Notes: generated by a model from the letters alone, not told the origin. A stretch of DNA of 64,000 bases from MPNO01 sp965200535 (GCA_965200535.1 CBDAUF010000002.1:124001-188000); one strand, 5' to 3'. Counted from the stretch's first letter, positions 43,400-52,102 are shown. A program made the numbers and translations.

Positions 43400-43900
43400 A
43401 CGCCGCCATCCCGACGCCCGCGCCGCCCTCTCGCTGCAGAACCACCGTTCATCCTTCGACGGATCGATCCGGGTTTGTGCGTAGGACCGCCCGCCCGGCA
43501 CGTGGTAGATGCGCCTGCCGTTCTTGCCGATATTTCCCTTGATGTTGCACCGTCCGGTCTCCTGGCGGACCTTCGCCCGCGTTCCGCCCAGGCGCTTGCC
43601 CCTGCGCCAATCCTACGGCGGTACGACGCCGCGCCACACGGCACGCTTCGCCTGTCGGGCATCCGCCTCCTCGGCAATGTACGCGAGCGAGTATCGCCGC
43701 CAGGCAAACGCCCAGCCTTCCACGACCATCCATGCGTTAAGATCCATGCCGGCGATGCGGCACACCGCCACGATCCGGTCGTAGCGGTCACGGCTGCGCT
43801 TTTCGCATGCAACCGACCTCCCGGAAATCCGACCGGCAAATGCCGGCGTCGCCTGAAAGGGCTTCGATCGCTTTTTCGACGCGCGGCCCACACCGCCCGA
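43400..43900 (-). pseudogene. Thermonuclease (SNase-like) gene with nonsense codon
   Basis: The minus frame reads ISGRSVACEKRSRDRYDRIV, MDLNAWMVVEGWAFAWRRYS and ARQAKRAVWRGVVPP, then TAG (43613-43615), then in the same frame DWRRGKRLGG and GNIGKNGRRIYHVPGGRSYA, ERWFCSE. The stop stands where the family normally has Trp (PPW-DWRRGKRL), so TGG changed to TAG. The N-terminal half is missing or out of frame. SNase-like proteins degrade nucleic acids extracellularly or in defence islands. Confidence 0.65.
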
Positions 43901-44219
43901 AGCGGGTCTCGACCAGGAGCATGCAGACGCCTTGGAAGATGCGCATCAGATGGTTCGAACGGGCAAGACGCGACAGCGCCTGGTCGACCGCTGCCGGTTG
44001 CCGAGGTGAAGCAGTGCGCTCGCGCACAGCGGCGTAGCCTCCGGCAGCGTCTCAGCATGTTCCATGACGCGCCTGGGAAGGCCGCGCATGGTCCGTTCCC
44101 CACATTCGTTTGTCAGAAATCTAATGGCAGAATTGTCGTTCTGCAATGTCGGTTCAGGGCACTTCCCGTCCTTGGCCGGACAGATCGGAGGTGCCTCACG
44201 GCGGTGCGGTTGGGTCAGG

Positions 44220-44395
44220 AATCTGTCATAGAAGCTTTGGCAATCCCGGTTCGGATCGAACCGGCCATTCACGAGCCTTCCTGGCGCTCACGTCGGGTGC
44301 TTGTCGGCGGCCCGCGTCACGGAACGGCCGAGAGGCTCCAAGCACTGACACTTCACAAGGTCGCCCGGATGCGGCGGGTTGTGCATCCTCATGAC
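44220..44395 (-). pseudogene. HigA-like antitoxin relic
   Basis: The minus strand from about 44395 reads MRMHNPPHPGDLVKCQCLEP then LGRSVTRAADKH, clearly related to the HigA at 34134 (MLMHDPPHPGAFIRRRCLEP), then stops after about 34 codons. A further trace resembling VNGRF... follows. No toxin gene accompanies it. Confidence 0.55.
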
Positions 44396-44561
44396 CGATT
44401 CCTAGCGTCGGGCAGTTCACAACCTACCTCATCGCGAACTGACTTTGCAGATGATCGGGCTACGTTTCTGGCTATCGGCGATTGCCTACCTGAAGCGCGA
44501 GAGTTAATATGGTACCGTCGCAATCTTCGGAACCCGACGGTGCTCAATTGATTGGCTCGAA

Positions 44562-44850
44562 ATGATATCCGATCTGCAACCTCTGATCACCGGACCGCAA
44601 GAAGAACTGACGGTTGAATACAAGACTTGGCTGAGTGTCGATCAGGAGGAGGGCAAAGCCATTCTAGCGAAGGCTTGCATTGCGCTAGCCAATCACGGAG
44701 GTGGCTTCCTCGTTCTTGGATTCGACGAACAGGCCGGTTCTCTAAACTCCATTCCGCATCCTTCCGGCGATAGATCGATCACGCAAGACTCGATAAACTC
44801 CGTGATTCGTCGCTATGCAGATCCGGCCTTTCATTGGGAATTATACGCTT
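44562..44850 (+). pseudogene. AlbA_2/Schlafen-type ATP-binding protein, truncated
   Basis: The N-terminus of an AlbA_2 (divergent AAA_4) protein: EELTVEYKTWLSVDQEEGKA, KACIALANHGGGFLVLGFDE. It is cut at about 44834 after YADPAFH by sequence that looks like an IS1595-type terminal repeat. The rest of the gene is not found on the other side of the mobile elements. Such proteins occur as regulators or in defence loci. Confidence 0.65.
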
Positions 44851-44865
44851 GGCTAGCCAGATCTC

Positions 44866-45012
44866 CTAGCGCTTGACCGGCTTGCGGATGCTAGGGTCCG
44901 GCTTCTTGACGGCGGAGAAGATGGCGTGCGCGACCTGTTCCGGGCTGGCGTTGATCTTAGGGATCGGCTTCTCAGGACGGCCACGCTTGGCTCCGGGCTT
45001 TGGCTTGGTCAT
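44866..45012 (-). CDS. Small basic passenger protein (48 aa)
   Basis: MTKPKPGAKRGRPEKPIPKI start, VAHAIFSAVKKPDPSI later: strongly basic with an RGRPEKP stretch like an AT-hook. Start overlaps the stop of the upstream membrane ORF (ATGA). It parallels the 61-aa gene of the complete IS1595 element (MTDKKPRKPARLPSER) in size, charge and position. Confidence 0.5.
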   Translation of the reverse strand: MTKPKPGAKRGRPEKPIPKINASPEQVAHAIFSAVKKPDPSIRKPVKR

Positions 45013-45248
45013 CGGTCATTTATCCTTCGAGACTTCCTGCGGTCGAGTCTTATTAGTTCGATCACGGTTACCAGCATTGATGGACCGAAATAGGAGTTGA
45101 ACGCCTGGATGAACTGCGGCTCGGGGTGATAGTCCTGCATGCCGTATCCTCCGAGAACCGTGGAGATTGCTAACACCAAAAGACCGGCTAGACCGATCTC
45201 TATCGCGCCGTTCGGTCGCCGCCGTGCCTTTCTGATCCCGTACATCAT
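45009..45248 (-). CDS. Small membrane protein (about 79 aa)
   Basis: From ATG 45248: a basic N-terminus (MMYGIRKARRRPNGAIEI), one clear membrane segment IGLAGLLVLAISTVLGG, then an amphipathic tail. The frame begins only 19 bp from the complete IS1595 element, so the original promoter and possibly the start may have been cut off. Confidence 0.4.
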   Translation of the reverse strand: MMYGIRKARRRPNGAIEIGLAGLLVLAISTVLGGYGMQDYHPEPQFIQAFNSYFGPSMLVTVIELIRLDRRKSRRINDR

Positions 45249-45299
45249 AAGACGCAGGACCAAATAGGGGATTATATCGGATGGTCACATTGGGCCGAT

Positions 45300-45485
45300 C
45301 TAGCCCTCGTCGTTCTCGGACTTGATCGGGCGGAAGAAGGCCCGCCGCAGGGTGGCCATCTTGGCCTTGGGCATGTCGAAGGCTTGCGCCCGGTCTTCCT
45401 TTGACGGGTTGTAGGATCGGGACGGCATGTCGATAGTCCGTTCCGATGGAAGACGGGCGGGTTTCCGGGGTTTCTTGTCGGTCAT
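45300..45485 (-). CDS. IS1595 passenger: 61-aa protein
   Basis: MTDKKPRKPARLPSERTIDM, then DRAQAFDMPKAKMATLRRAF. Its ATG overlaps the methyltransferase stop. It is basic at the start and its role is unknown, but its conserved position inside the element suggests it belongs to the transposon. Ends 8 bp from the left terminal repeat. Confidence 0.6.
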   Translation of the reverse strand: MTDKKPRKPARLPSERTIDMPSRSYNPSKEDRAQAFDMPKAKMATLRRAFFRPIKSENDEG

Positions 45486-46684
45486 TGTGCGGCCCTCCAT
45501 TCGGCCATTGTTTTGCCGCCCTTGCTCCGGTTGCACCCGGAGCATAGCAGTTGCAGGTTGTCGGGGTGATCCGTTCCGCCCTTTGAGCGCGGGAGGATAT
45601 GGTCAACGTCCATGACGCGGAAGGGAAAGTGCGTCTCGCAGCCGATGCAAACGCCTTCCTGGAAACCGTAGAGGCGATGCCGGTGCGTCCGGTAGTTGGG
45701 AAGGTTGCCAAGGTCGGTGCGCTTGGGCGGGGCTGTGAGCGCCGTTGCGCCGCCGAACAATCCCCCTGGTCGATCTTCGGCGATCCGCTCATCTACCAGC
45801 TTGATAGCCAGCGGCGACAGGTCGATACCTGCCCATTCCCGCTGTAGCCGGTCCGCCGCGACAAGGGTTGTCGCGCACCCGCAGAAGGGATCAAGCACCA
45901 TGTCGCCGGGGTTGGAACTGGCTTCGATAATCCGGGTCAGCAACGCAAGAGGCTTCTGCGTTGGATAGCCGAGACGTTCCTTTGATGATCCCGCGATGAT
46001 TGACATTTCCCATACATCGCGTCTCGGCAATCCCTTGGTGGGGGCTTCAACTACCAGCTTTCGCGTCCGCGTTTCCGGGTCGAGAATTTGGGTTTTCCCT
46101 TTGAATCGCTTGAGATAGCTTTTGCTCGGCGGTTCGTACGCGACATTGAATATATGCGGCTCACCGGCGGTGAAAAACAACAGAACATCATGCATGGTCT
46201 GGAAGTTGCGGCTTTTCGATGGCCAGCGACGATATGACCATATGACTTCGTTTTTGAAGTTGGCTCGCCCGAAGATTGCATCCATTGGCAACTTGAGGTA
46301 GTGCGAGGCGGTCGGATCGCAATGCAGGTAGATGCTTCCTGTCGGCTTGAGGATGCGCTGCATCTCTAGCAGCCGCACGGCCATGAATATCAGGTATGAC
46401 ATCATGCCCTTGCCGTGAGCGAGACGGGCAGCCTCGATAACGGCATAGGCGGCGGGGTTGCGATCCGCCAGTTCGCCATGCTCGTACACGTCCACGTCCG
46501 CCAGCGTCCATGCATCCTTGAACGATGCGCCAGCCGCCTTGCTGCCTATCGGCGCTTCATAGGTGCGGTTCGAATTGAACGGCGGATCGAGATAGATCAG
46601 GTCAATGCAGGCATCGTTCATGCCTCGCATGACGGACAGGTTATCACCCGTCCAAATCGTCCCGCTCGCAAAGTTGGCGGTCAC
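45482..46684 (-). CDS. Site-specific DNA methyltransferase fused to HNH nuclease
   Basis: A 400-aa protein. Residues 1-285 are a beta-class amino-methyltransferase with motif IV first, LIYLDPPFNSNRTY (DPPF at 33-36), a middle target-recognition part, and motif I late, MVLDPFCGCATTLVAADRL. Residues about 330-395 are an HNH nuclease: CIGCETHFPF, DVDHILPRSKGGTDHPDNLQ, LCSGCNRSKGG with two CxxC pairs. It may modify N4-cytosine or N6-adenine and cut DNA with opposite methylation, as a one-chain restriction-modification-like guard for the element (inference). Start overlaps the transposase stop. Confidence 0.85.
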   Translation of the reverse strand: MTANFASGTIWTGDNLSVMRGMNDACIDLIYLDPPFNSNRTYEAPIGSKAAGASFKDAWTLADVDVYEHGELADRNPAAYAVIEAARLAHGKGMMSYLIFMAVRLLEMQRILKPTGSIYLHCDPTASHYLKLPMDAIFGRANFKNEVIWSYRRWPSKSRNFQTMHDVLLFFTAGEPHIFNVAYEPPSKSYLKRFKGKTQILDPETRTRKLVVEAPTKGLPRRDVWEMSIIAGSSKERLGYPTQKPLALLTRIIEASSNPGDMVLDPFCGCATTLVAADRLQREWAGIDLSPLAIKLVDERIAEDRPGGLFGGATALTAPPKRTDLGNLPNYRTHRHRLYGFQEGVCIGCETHFPFRVMDVDHILPRSKGGTDHPDNLQLLCSGCNRSKGGKTMAEWRAAQ

Positions 46685-47655
46685 GCCCGCGCTCCGCTCT
46701 CCAGCCCGTTATCGGCGATCAGGTCTTCGTAACGCAGCCGCTTGCCCGTCATTCCCTTTGCTAGCTTGCCCATTTGATCGACCGTATCGGCGTCGCGGTC
46801 GTTATGGCGCTCGGCGAACTCCGTCACGTACCGTTCAAGATGCTTAGGGCTCATCTTGTGGTAGGTGCCCTGATAGCCGCGCTTGAACATCGACCAGAAG
46901 GATTCGATCCCTTGGGTATGGGCATCGTTGCGGACGTATTCGCCAGCCGAGTGATTGACGCTTTCGTGGTTGTACCGCATCCCGACATAGGCCGGGGCTT
47001 CGTCAGTGTAGATGGTGGCGCAAGGGACCGCGTTTTCCTTCACAAAGCCTTGCAGCGTGGCCATCTGCGTGTTCGGAACTGTACGGGCGGAAACCGCGTT
47101 AGTCTGGCGATCCTTAGCGCCCGCCACGATGGTCTTGCCGACCGCGCCCCGGCCCGTCATCGCTTCGCGCTTGGCTTTCGGCATGTTCTTGCGCTTGCCG
47201 CCGATATAGGTCTCGTCAACCTCGACAGGGCCGGAGAACGGGCCGACTTCTGCCTCGTACGCCTTGCGGAGCCGGTGCAGCATGAACCATGCGGCTTTCT
47301 GTCCGATGCCTAGTTCCCGGTGCAAGCGCATGGACGAAACGCCTTTGATGTTCGTCGTAAACAGGTAGATGCCGATTGCCCAAACCCGATACTTGAGATT
47401 CGATGCTTCCATGACGGTTCCCGTCTTTAGGGAGAACATCGGCTTGCCGGGGCATTCACGGCAACGGTGCGTCATCGTCTTGTGCTTGATATCGGACTGG
47501 ACGTTGTAGGTTCCGCAATGCGGGCAATGCGGACCATTCGGCCAGCGCTGTTCCGTGATCCACGCCTTGGCCGCTTCCTCGGTGCCGAACATCTCGGCGA
47601 CCTGCAACAGGGTGATCCCCTTGCGATGCGCCTTTCCGGGTCCGTTGCCAGTCAT
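46681..47655 (-). CDS. IS1595-family transposase
   Basis: A 324-aa transposase. N-terminal zinc ribbon CPHCGTYN with MTHRCREC near residues 45-70; DDE core with VEVDETYIGGKRKNM, ATIYTDEAPAYVGM and GIESFWSMFKRGYQGTYHKM, which is the ISXO2-like domain. It is complete and flanked by perfect terminal repeats, so the element is probably active. The stub at 19223 is a relic of a related transposase. Confidence 0.92.
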   Translation of the reverse strand: MTGNGPGKAHRKGITLLQVAEMFGTEEAAKAWITEQRWPNGPHCPHCGTYNVQSDIKHKTMTHRCRECPGKPMFSLKTGTVMEASNLKYRVWAIGIYLFTTNIKGVSSMRLHRELGIGQKAAWFMLHRLRKAYEAEVGPFSGPVEVDETYIGGKRKNMPKAKREAMTGRGAVGKTIVAGAKDRQTNAVSARTVPNTQMATLQGFVKENAVPCATIYTDEAPAYVGMRYNHESVNHSAGEYVRNDAHTQGIESFWSMFKRGYQGTYHKMSPKHLERYVTEFAERHNDRDADTVDQMGKLAKGMTGKRLRYEDLIADNGLESGARA

Positions 47656-47766
47656 GATCCGCTCCCCGTCTCTATGTGACTATAGATAGGGTTTCGGCGG
47701 CTTCACGTCAAGGGAAAATGTGACCTTAGATTCAATTTTTTCTGTGCTATTGTCCCCAGACGCGCG

Positions 47767-47796
47767 CCGAGCCAGGAACGCGAATTCCTGGCTCGG
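47767..47796. repeat. Hairpin upstream of the IS1595 transposase
   Basis: CCGAGCCAGGAA (47767-47778) pairs with TTCCTGGCTCGG (47785-47796), a 12-bp perfect stem with a 6-nt loop, within the 400-bp noncoding right end of the element. It could insulate the transposase from outside transcription. Confidence 0.6.
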
Positions 47797-48018
47797 GGTG
47801 TCCGCCAAGGTTGAAGGCCGGCGCAGACAGACGATATCGCTTCGGGCAATGTACCGAGGCGGAATCATAGCGTCAACCGGCCTTCTCTTACAAGAAGAAA
47901 AGGCTAGAAGATGCTTCATCATCCTCCAACTCCGCCAGTCCGAAAGCCGCGTCCACCTTGGGTCCGACCGCCGGTCCGACGACCGCCAGTCAGACCACGG
48001 CCGCAGGCCTAGGCTTCT

Positions 48019-48050
48019 GCCCCGCCCCTAACCGGGCGGGGCTTCTTCTC
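48019..48050 (+). terminator. Rho-independent terminator-like hairpin
   Basis: GCCCCGCCC (48019-48027) and GGGCGGGGC (48034-48042), 6-nt loop, followed by TTCTTCTC, just inside the right terminal repeat. Confidence 0.6.
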
Positions 48051-48136
48051 CGCAATGTGACCATCCGATATAATCCCCAATTCATTCACTTGAGCGATTG
48101 AGAAAAGACAATAAAATACGTTACCATGCCCCAGTA

Positions 48137-49144
48137 ATGCAGGCCTATTCAGCATTCATCAACGATAGAACTAATATATCTTCGTCAATCGATCGAGAAT
48201 ACGCCAGAAAAACTAAGGATTTGATTGACGAACTCGTTGCCTCGAAACCCGTAAGATTCAAACATGAACACTGGCTTCAATCGATCGAAATCCACAATGA
48301 ACTCTACAAAAGGATATCGCCAAGTGACGAATTGATGTCAGATATAGAGTTAGTCATGCAGGTATTGGCCCAAAGGTCAAAGCGGGAAATGCGAATCGAA
48401 TGCTCGAGTGGGTATGTTATTGATTTGTCGAAGCGCACATTGATCCGACTAATGCTGCACAACGCAGACTTGTCGCGAATTAACTTAAGTTTTGCAAATC
48501 TTTCCCTCAGCAAACTTTGGTGTGCGCGATTTTTCCATACTTATATGCCAGGAGTAAACTTTTCACTGGCGGATTTGAATGGAGCTAATTTCGAACACGC
48601 GGATTTACGTCGCGCCAATTTCATGGGAGCAAAGTTGATCGGTGCGAGCTTCCGAAATGCCGGGTTGGGTCTAGTCGACCTGGCATCGGAAAACCTGTGG
48701 CAGGGACAATTGTTCCCCACGCGATTTGCATGGGGACATTTGTCAGGTGCGGATTTCCGGGATTCCGAATTAGGTCGTGCGGATTTTCGGCGAGCGATAA
48801 TGACTGGAGCAAAAATGGATCATGCTGACCTCCGTAGAGCTGATTTGAGGGGTGCTGATCTCGCTGGCGCGAGTTTGGTTGGTGCGAATGTGGGGAGAGC
48901 TAACCTGGAAGGGGCCAATCTTTCGAACACAAAATTTACCTCCGGGTCAGAAAATTCGACTACAGTGACTCAAGAGCAATTGGACAAGGCGAAAGCATGG
49001 CCCGGCAATCCTCCCCTTATCGAGGGAATCATCGATCCCTCCACAGGCATACCATTGGTATGGCGTGGTAAAGTACCGGACGGGGATTTACCAATGGAGT
49101 TTGGTGGTACCGGCGGAATTGATCATTTTCCGAGTGTTGTTTAA
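48137..49144 (+). CDS. Pentapeptide-repeat protein
   Basis: About 335 aa from ATG 48137 (a TTG at 48098 is possible). The N-terminal 105 residues are a non-repeat helical part. From about residue 110 to 275 there are tandem A(D/N)LxX repeats (NADLSRINLSFANLS, GADFRDSELGRADFRRAI, RADLRGADLAGASLVGANVG). These form a right-handed beta-helix; some mimic DNA and bind gyrase, many are effectors of unknown role. The gene is clearly AT-richer than its surroundings, a sign of foreign origin. The IS1595 element lies immediately upstream and may have removed its promoter. Confidence 0.85.
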   Translation: MQAYSAFINDRTNISSSIDREYARKTKDLIDELVASKPVRFKHEHWLQSIEIHNELYKRISPSDELMSDIELVMQVLAQRSKREMRIECSSGYVIDLSKRTLIRLMLHNADLSRINLSFANLSLSKLWCARFFHTYMPGVNFSLADLNGANFEHADLRRANFMGAKLIGASFRNAGLGLVDLASENLWQGQLFPTRFAWGHLSGADFRDSELGRADFRRAIMTGAKMDHADLRRADLRGADLAGASLVGANVGRANLEGANLSNTKFTSGSENSTTVTQEQLDKAKAWPGNPPLIEGIIDPSTGIPLVWRGKVPDGDLPMEFGGTGGIDHFPSVV

Positions 49145-49289
49145 TTTGTTTGCCAACAAGTGATATCGACATACAGCAATCGCTCTGAAATGTTGAAGTT
49201 TTTGTGACCGCAGAACTCATACGCCGTCGTTTACACGATCGATATTCGTTCGAGCGGAATCTTTGAATGTTGTAGCGCGACTGACGCTG

Positions 49290-49724
49290 CACGCCGATCT
49301 TGCTGTCGATGAAGGCGTTGGCGCATTCCAAATGCCAGTTTCCGGGTCTTCGGGCTTCATGCTTTTCAGGATGCAGTCCGGTGGCGCGGCAGGGACGGAC
49401 CGGGAATTGTCGAACAGGTAGCGCGGTCCCTTGTGTCTGTCCGTGAGTTCGCATGCCAGCGGGACGTAGTTCTTGCTGACAAAGAACACGACGGGTTCCT
49501 TCGCATCCTCCGGCAGCATGCCGAAGTCGTCGTACCGGTCCCCTATCCGTCTCTTCTGGCAGCGGGCCGGCTGATTGCGGAAGGTGATGTTGTAGTTCGA
49601 AACCAGGAAATCCGCCCTGACAAATCCCCAGCCGGCCGAAAAAGTGTAGACCCGGTCCGTGCCGTATCGCTCGGGATGACCCGCATGCGGCTTTTTTCTA
49701 GCGGCATAGGATCACAACGATCAT
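49290..49724 (-). pseudogene. Decayed relative of the DUF6884-like gene
   Basis: From ATG 49724 the start MIVVI is kept but a stop follows within eight codons. Further on, in other phases, VYTFSAGWGFVRADFLVSNY-like sequence and MLPEDAKEPVVFFVSKNYVP, LACELTDRHKGPRYLFDN match the gene at 34802 (SSGYASLACELTRGHRGPRY). Several frame changes and deletions; the GIY-YIG-like partner is missing. Confidence 0.6.
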
Positions 49725-49849
49725 GCAGCATTCTCCATGTCACGGACTTCGCCCCACCAAACCAGCAAGTGTGTCCGCCGAATGTAGCAGGCGGTAATCT
49801 TCCCCGACAGCGCGGCAAGAATGGCTACGGCGTTCAGGATCCGCAACGT

Positions 49850-50000
49850 TCAGAACCCGAGGTCCATATCGATCCGCTTTGCACGGGTAGGCAGTTCGGG
49901 TTCTGGCGCCTTTTGCCGTAGCAATTCCAGTCCGGTGTCCTTGTCCCGGGAGAACGGCGCTGCCACCTCACGGTTCGGTTCCTTCTCCCGGAACGCGGAT
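49850..50000 (-). pseudogene. TraA C-terminal relic (third copy)
   Basis: The minus frame reads PFSRDKDTGLELLRQKAPEP and ELPTRAKRIDMDLGF before the stop at 49850, matching the ends of both TraA genes (KAPEPEPPVRQKHVEMDMGL; KTPEPEPPVREKRIEMDFGL). The rest of the gene is absent. Confidence 0.65.
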
Positions 50001-50017
50001 CTTTACTTCCGAACCGC

Positions 50018-50290
50018 GTTCCAGTGGCGCGGCTCACGGAGGTATTCGGGCAGGCGGCGCGAAGTCGGATCGTCACCGCCGCCCACGCCATCAACCGGGG
50101 GGTCATCCCCGATCTCTGCCGGCAACAGGGCGACAGCGACTTCCATTTCGCGGTGGCCAACGACCCGGAGACCACCGCCGGGCGCATCGTCGAACTGGTG
50201 AAGACCCGTATCCCAAGGCGCTTCGGCCTCGACCCGTTGCCCGACATTCAAGTGCTGTGCCCGATGAACCGGTGCGGCGCCGTTACCGGT
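50018..50290 (+). pseudogene. RecD2-like helicase fragment
   Basis: The plus frame VPVARLTEVFGQAARSRIVT, AHAINRGVIPDLCRQQGDSD, ETTAGRIVELVKTRIPRRFG, DIQVLCPMNR matches an internal part of RecD-like superfamily 1 DNA helicases, in which LTEVFRQA and the AHxINxG block are typical. Both ends are missing. Confidence 0.65.
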
Positions 50291-50456
50291 GTCTGGTTTC
50301 GTGACGGTCGGTCGGAGGACCGCCATAAATTTGTTTATCCTCCCCCCGATATTCCTGTGATTTATCGCAAGGGCTGAGTTCCTCCCTCGGCATCCCTCTC
50401 CGCCGCCGCGGTCCATAATCACGCCGCCGTTGACACACCGCGGCCGAATTCGCCAG

Positions 50457-50909
50457 TCAATCGGCTCTGTATTGGGCTTCGAGTTCCAGTAGCAGATCCA
50501 GATTTACCGGTTCGGGCTGCATGGCGCCGGTCTCGACACGCCGGGCGAGCTGGACAATCGCTTGGCGGGCGGGCGTATCGAGTCCGAGCTCAGCCGCCGT
50601 GTCGGCGACCAAGCCGCTCATGCTGCCGGCTTCGCTCTTGCGGCTCTTCTCCCAGTCCTGCAGCACCCACGCCTTGGTCTCGCGCAGGATGAAGCGGTCG
50701 AATAACTGGTCCAGCATGGTTTCGACGAAACGGGATTTCTTGTTGTCCCGAGAACGTCTCAATGTCGCCGTGAGCGGGGGCAAGGGTATCAGCCTGGTAT
50801 TCGCATCCCCGCGTCTGTTGCATACAACTTGCTCTATCGTCGAACAAATGCGACTCGTAAACGCGCTTTGCGCACTACCCGACGTAGGCTCCAGGGTGTC
50901 AATCGGCAT
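50457..50909 (-). CDS. Hypothetical protein, probably 5'-truncated
   Basis: The frame gives an unremarkable first third and then a coherent helical part: KKSRFVETMLDQLFDRFILR, ETKAWVLQDWEKSRKSEAGS, LGLDTPARQAIVQLARRVET. No family recognised. The start is uncertain and may be internal (for instance the Met in VETMLDQ); the sequence upstream looks like a join with another segment near 50.85 kb. Confidence 0.35.
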   Translation of the reverse strand: MPIDTLEPTSGSAQSAFTSRICSTIEQVVCNRRGDANTRLIPLPPLTATLRRSRDNKKSRFVETMLDQLFDRFILRETKAWVLQDWEKSRKSEAGSMSGLVADTAAELGLDTPARQAIVQLARRVETGAMQPEPVNLDLLLELEAQYRAD

Positions 50910-51067
50910 TGAAAGTTGACCCCTGATCGGACTGGAAGATCGATGGCGCGTTCGACATCTTTTTCGACCGCCGCATTTCTGCGATCATCACGGTCCGCGC
51001 CATCGCCCTGTTTATCTGCAGCCGAACTCGTGATCTGGGGCATGTGCGGACGGGCACGGGGGGTGCC
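50910..51067. other. Short intergenic region
   Basis: Nothing recognised apart from the ribosome-site-like GGGGGG just before the LLM gene; GTTGACCCCT near 50920 resembles an insertion-sequence end but no partner was found. Confidence 0.3.
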
Positions 51068-52102
51068 ATGACCGAGCCGCGCTTTCAGGCCATGGACATC
51101 GGGCTCTACAGCGTCTCGTCCACCGCCGACAACCGCGCGGTCGCGCAGAAGGCCGAAGCGCGCGGGTTTCGTCGGCTGTGGCTCGCCGAGGATCACCACA
51201 GCCGTGACATCTTCGTTCAGGCCACCGCGATCGCAACCGCAACCGATGCGATCGAGATCGGCCTCGGGATCGTCAACCCCTATACCCGGCACCCGGCTCA
51301 GATCGCCATGGCGGTCGCCGATCTGGAGGAATTGGCCGGGCCGCGCTTCGTCCTGGGGCTGGGGGCGGGTTGGTCGTCGATCGCGGCCCATGGTTTGGAG
51401 GACCCTCGCCCGATCACCGCGCTGAGAGAGGCAGCGGAGATCTGCAGGGGCATGCTACGCGGCGAACGGGTAACGTTCGAGGGTGCGCTTTACCGCCTGC
51501 CCGCGCCGGGCGTGCGGCTCACCTTTGCGCCTGCGCGGCCCGATGTACCGCTTTACTTCGGCTCCATGGGGCCGCGCACTCTCAGGATGGCCACCCCGAC
51601 CGCGGATGGGGTGTTCTTCAGCGTCTTTACCGCCCCGTCCTTCGCCGAACACTGCCTGGGCCATGTGCGCGCCGCACTCGCCACCACTGACCGCACGATC
51701 GAAGACATCGATGTCGCCTGCTACATCATCTTCTCGGTCGACGAAGACGGCGATGCCGCGCGTGCTGCGGCCAAAGGGCTGATCGCCCACTACCTGAGGC
51801 GGATTCCGGACACAATCCGCTTTGAATTCGCCGGCCTCGACGTTGCCCGCATGCAATCGCTGCAAGCCGAACTCAAGGCCGCGTTCGCCGAGAACCGGTT
51901 CGACCGCGCGGTCGATGCCCTGGACGACGATGTGGTCGCGGCACTCGCCGTCGCCGGCACACCGGATGAATGCATCGACGGTCTGAACCCCTACGCTGCC
52001 GCGGGGATCAAGACCCCGGTTCTCTACCATGTTCTGGGCCCCGACCGCATGGCATCGATCGACCTGATCGCTGATCGCATCCGGCCGGCGTTCGTCGGTT
52101 GA
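51068..52102 (+). CDS. LLM-class (luciferase-like) flavin-dependent oxidoreductase
   Basis: A 344-aa TIM-barrel oxidoreductase. Landmarks: AEARGFRRLWLAEDHHSRD, TDAIEIGLGIVNPYTRHPAQ, RFVLGLGAGW, DVPLYFGSMGPRTLRMA and DGVFFSVFT. Such enzymes use FMN or F420 (for example methylene-tetrahydromethanopterin reductase-like proteins, alkanesulfonate or nitrilotriacetate monooxygenases). It is the only clear metabolic gene within the cargo, is GC-rich and complete, and has no obvious partner nearby. Confidence 0.88.
   Translation: MTEPRFQAMDIGLYSVSSTADNRAVAQKAEARGFRRLWLAEDHHSRDIFVQATAIATATDAIEIGLGIVNPYTRHPAQIAMAVADLEELAGPRFVLGLGAGWSSIAAHGLEDPRPITALREAAEICRGMLRGERVTFEGALYRLPAPGVRLTFAPARPDVPLYFGSMGPRTLRMATPTADGVFFSVFTAPSFAEHCLGHVRAALATTDRTIEDIDVACYIIFSVDEDGDAARAAAKGLIAHYLRRIPDTIRFEFAGLDVARMQSLQAELKAAFAENRFDRAVDALDDDVVAALAVAGTPDECIDGLNPYAAAGIKTPVLYHVLGPDRMASIDLIADRIRPAFVG

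Larger units (their letters stand above)
44835..45266. mobile_element. Probable remnant of a second IS1595-type element
   Basis: GGGAATTATACGCTTGGC at 44836 resembles the terminal repeat of the complete element to the right (GGGGATTATATCGGATGG). Behind it are two overlapping small minus-strand genes of the kind carried by such elements. The other terminal repeat was not found; the remnant is cut at 45267 by the complete element. Confidence 0.45.
45267..48078 (-). mobile_element. Complete IS1595-family element with methyltransferase passenger
   Basis: 2812 bp bounded by perfect 26-bp terminal inverted repeats (45267-45292 and 48053-48078; first bases GGGGATTATATCGGATGG). It contains a transposase, a DNA methyltransferase-HNH fusion and a 61-aa gene, each overlapping the next by the sequence ATGA. 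The flanks (ACCAAATA and AATTCATT) do not match as the usual 8-bp duplication, so recombination has replaced one side. DNA methyltransferase passengers are known in some IS1595 groups. Confidence 0.9.

Noticed and set aside
43613..43615. Genome-wide TAG recoding
   Set aside because: Although two genes have in-frame TAG with sensible continuation, other genes in the window end normally at TAG (for example the first SDR gene at 1078), and one relic has TGA. Simple decay is more likely.
45267..48078. Target-site duplication of the IS1595 element
   Set aside because: The flanking octamers ACCAAATA and AATTCATT do not match, so no duplication is claimed.
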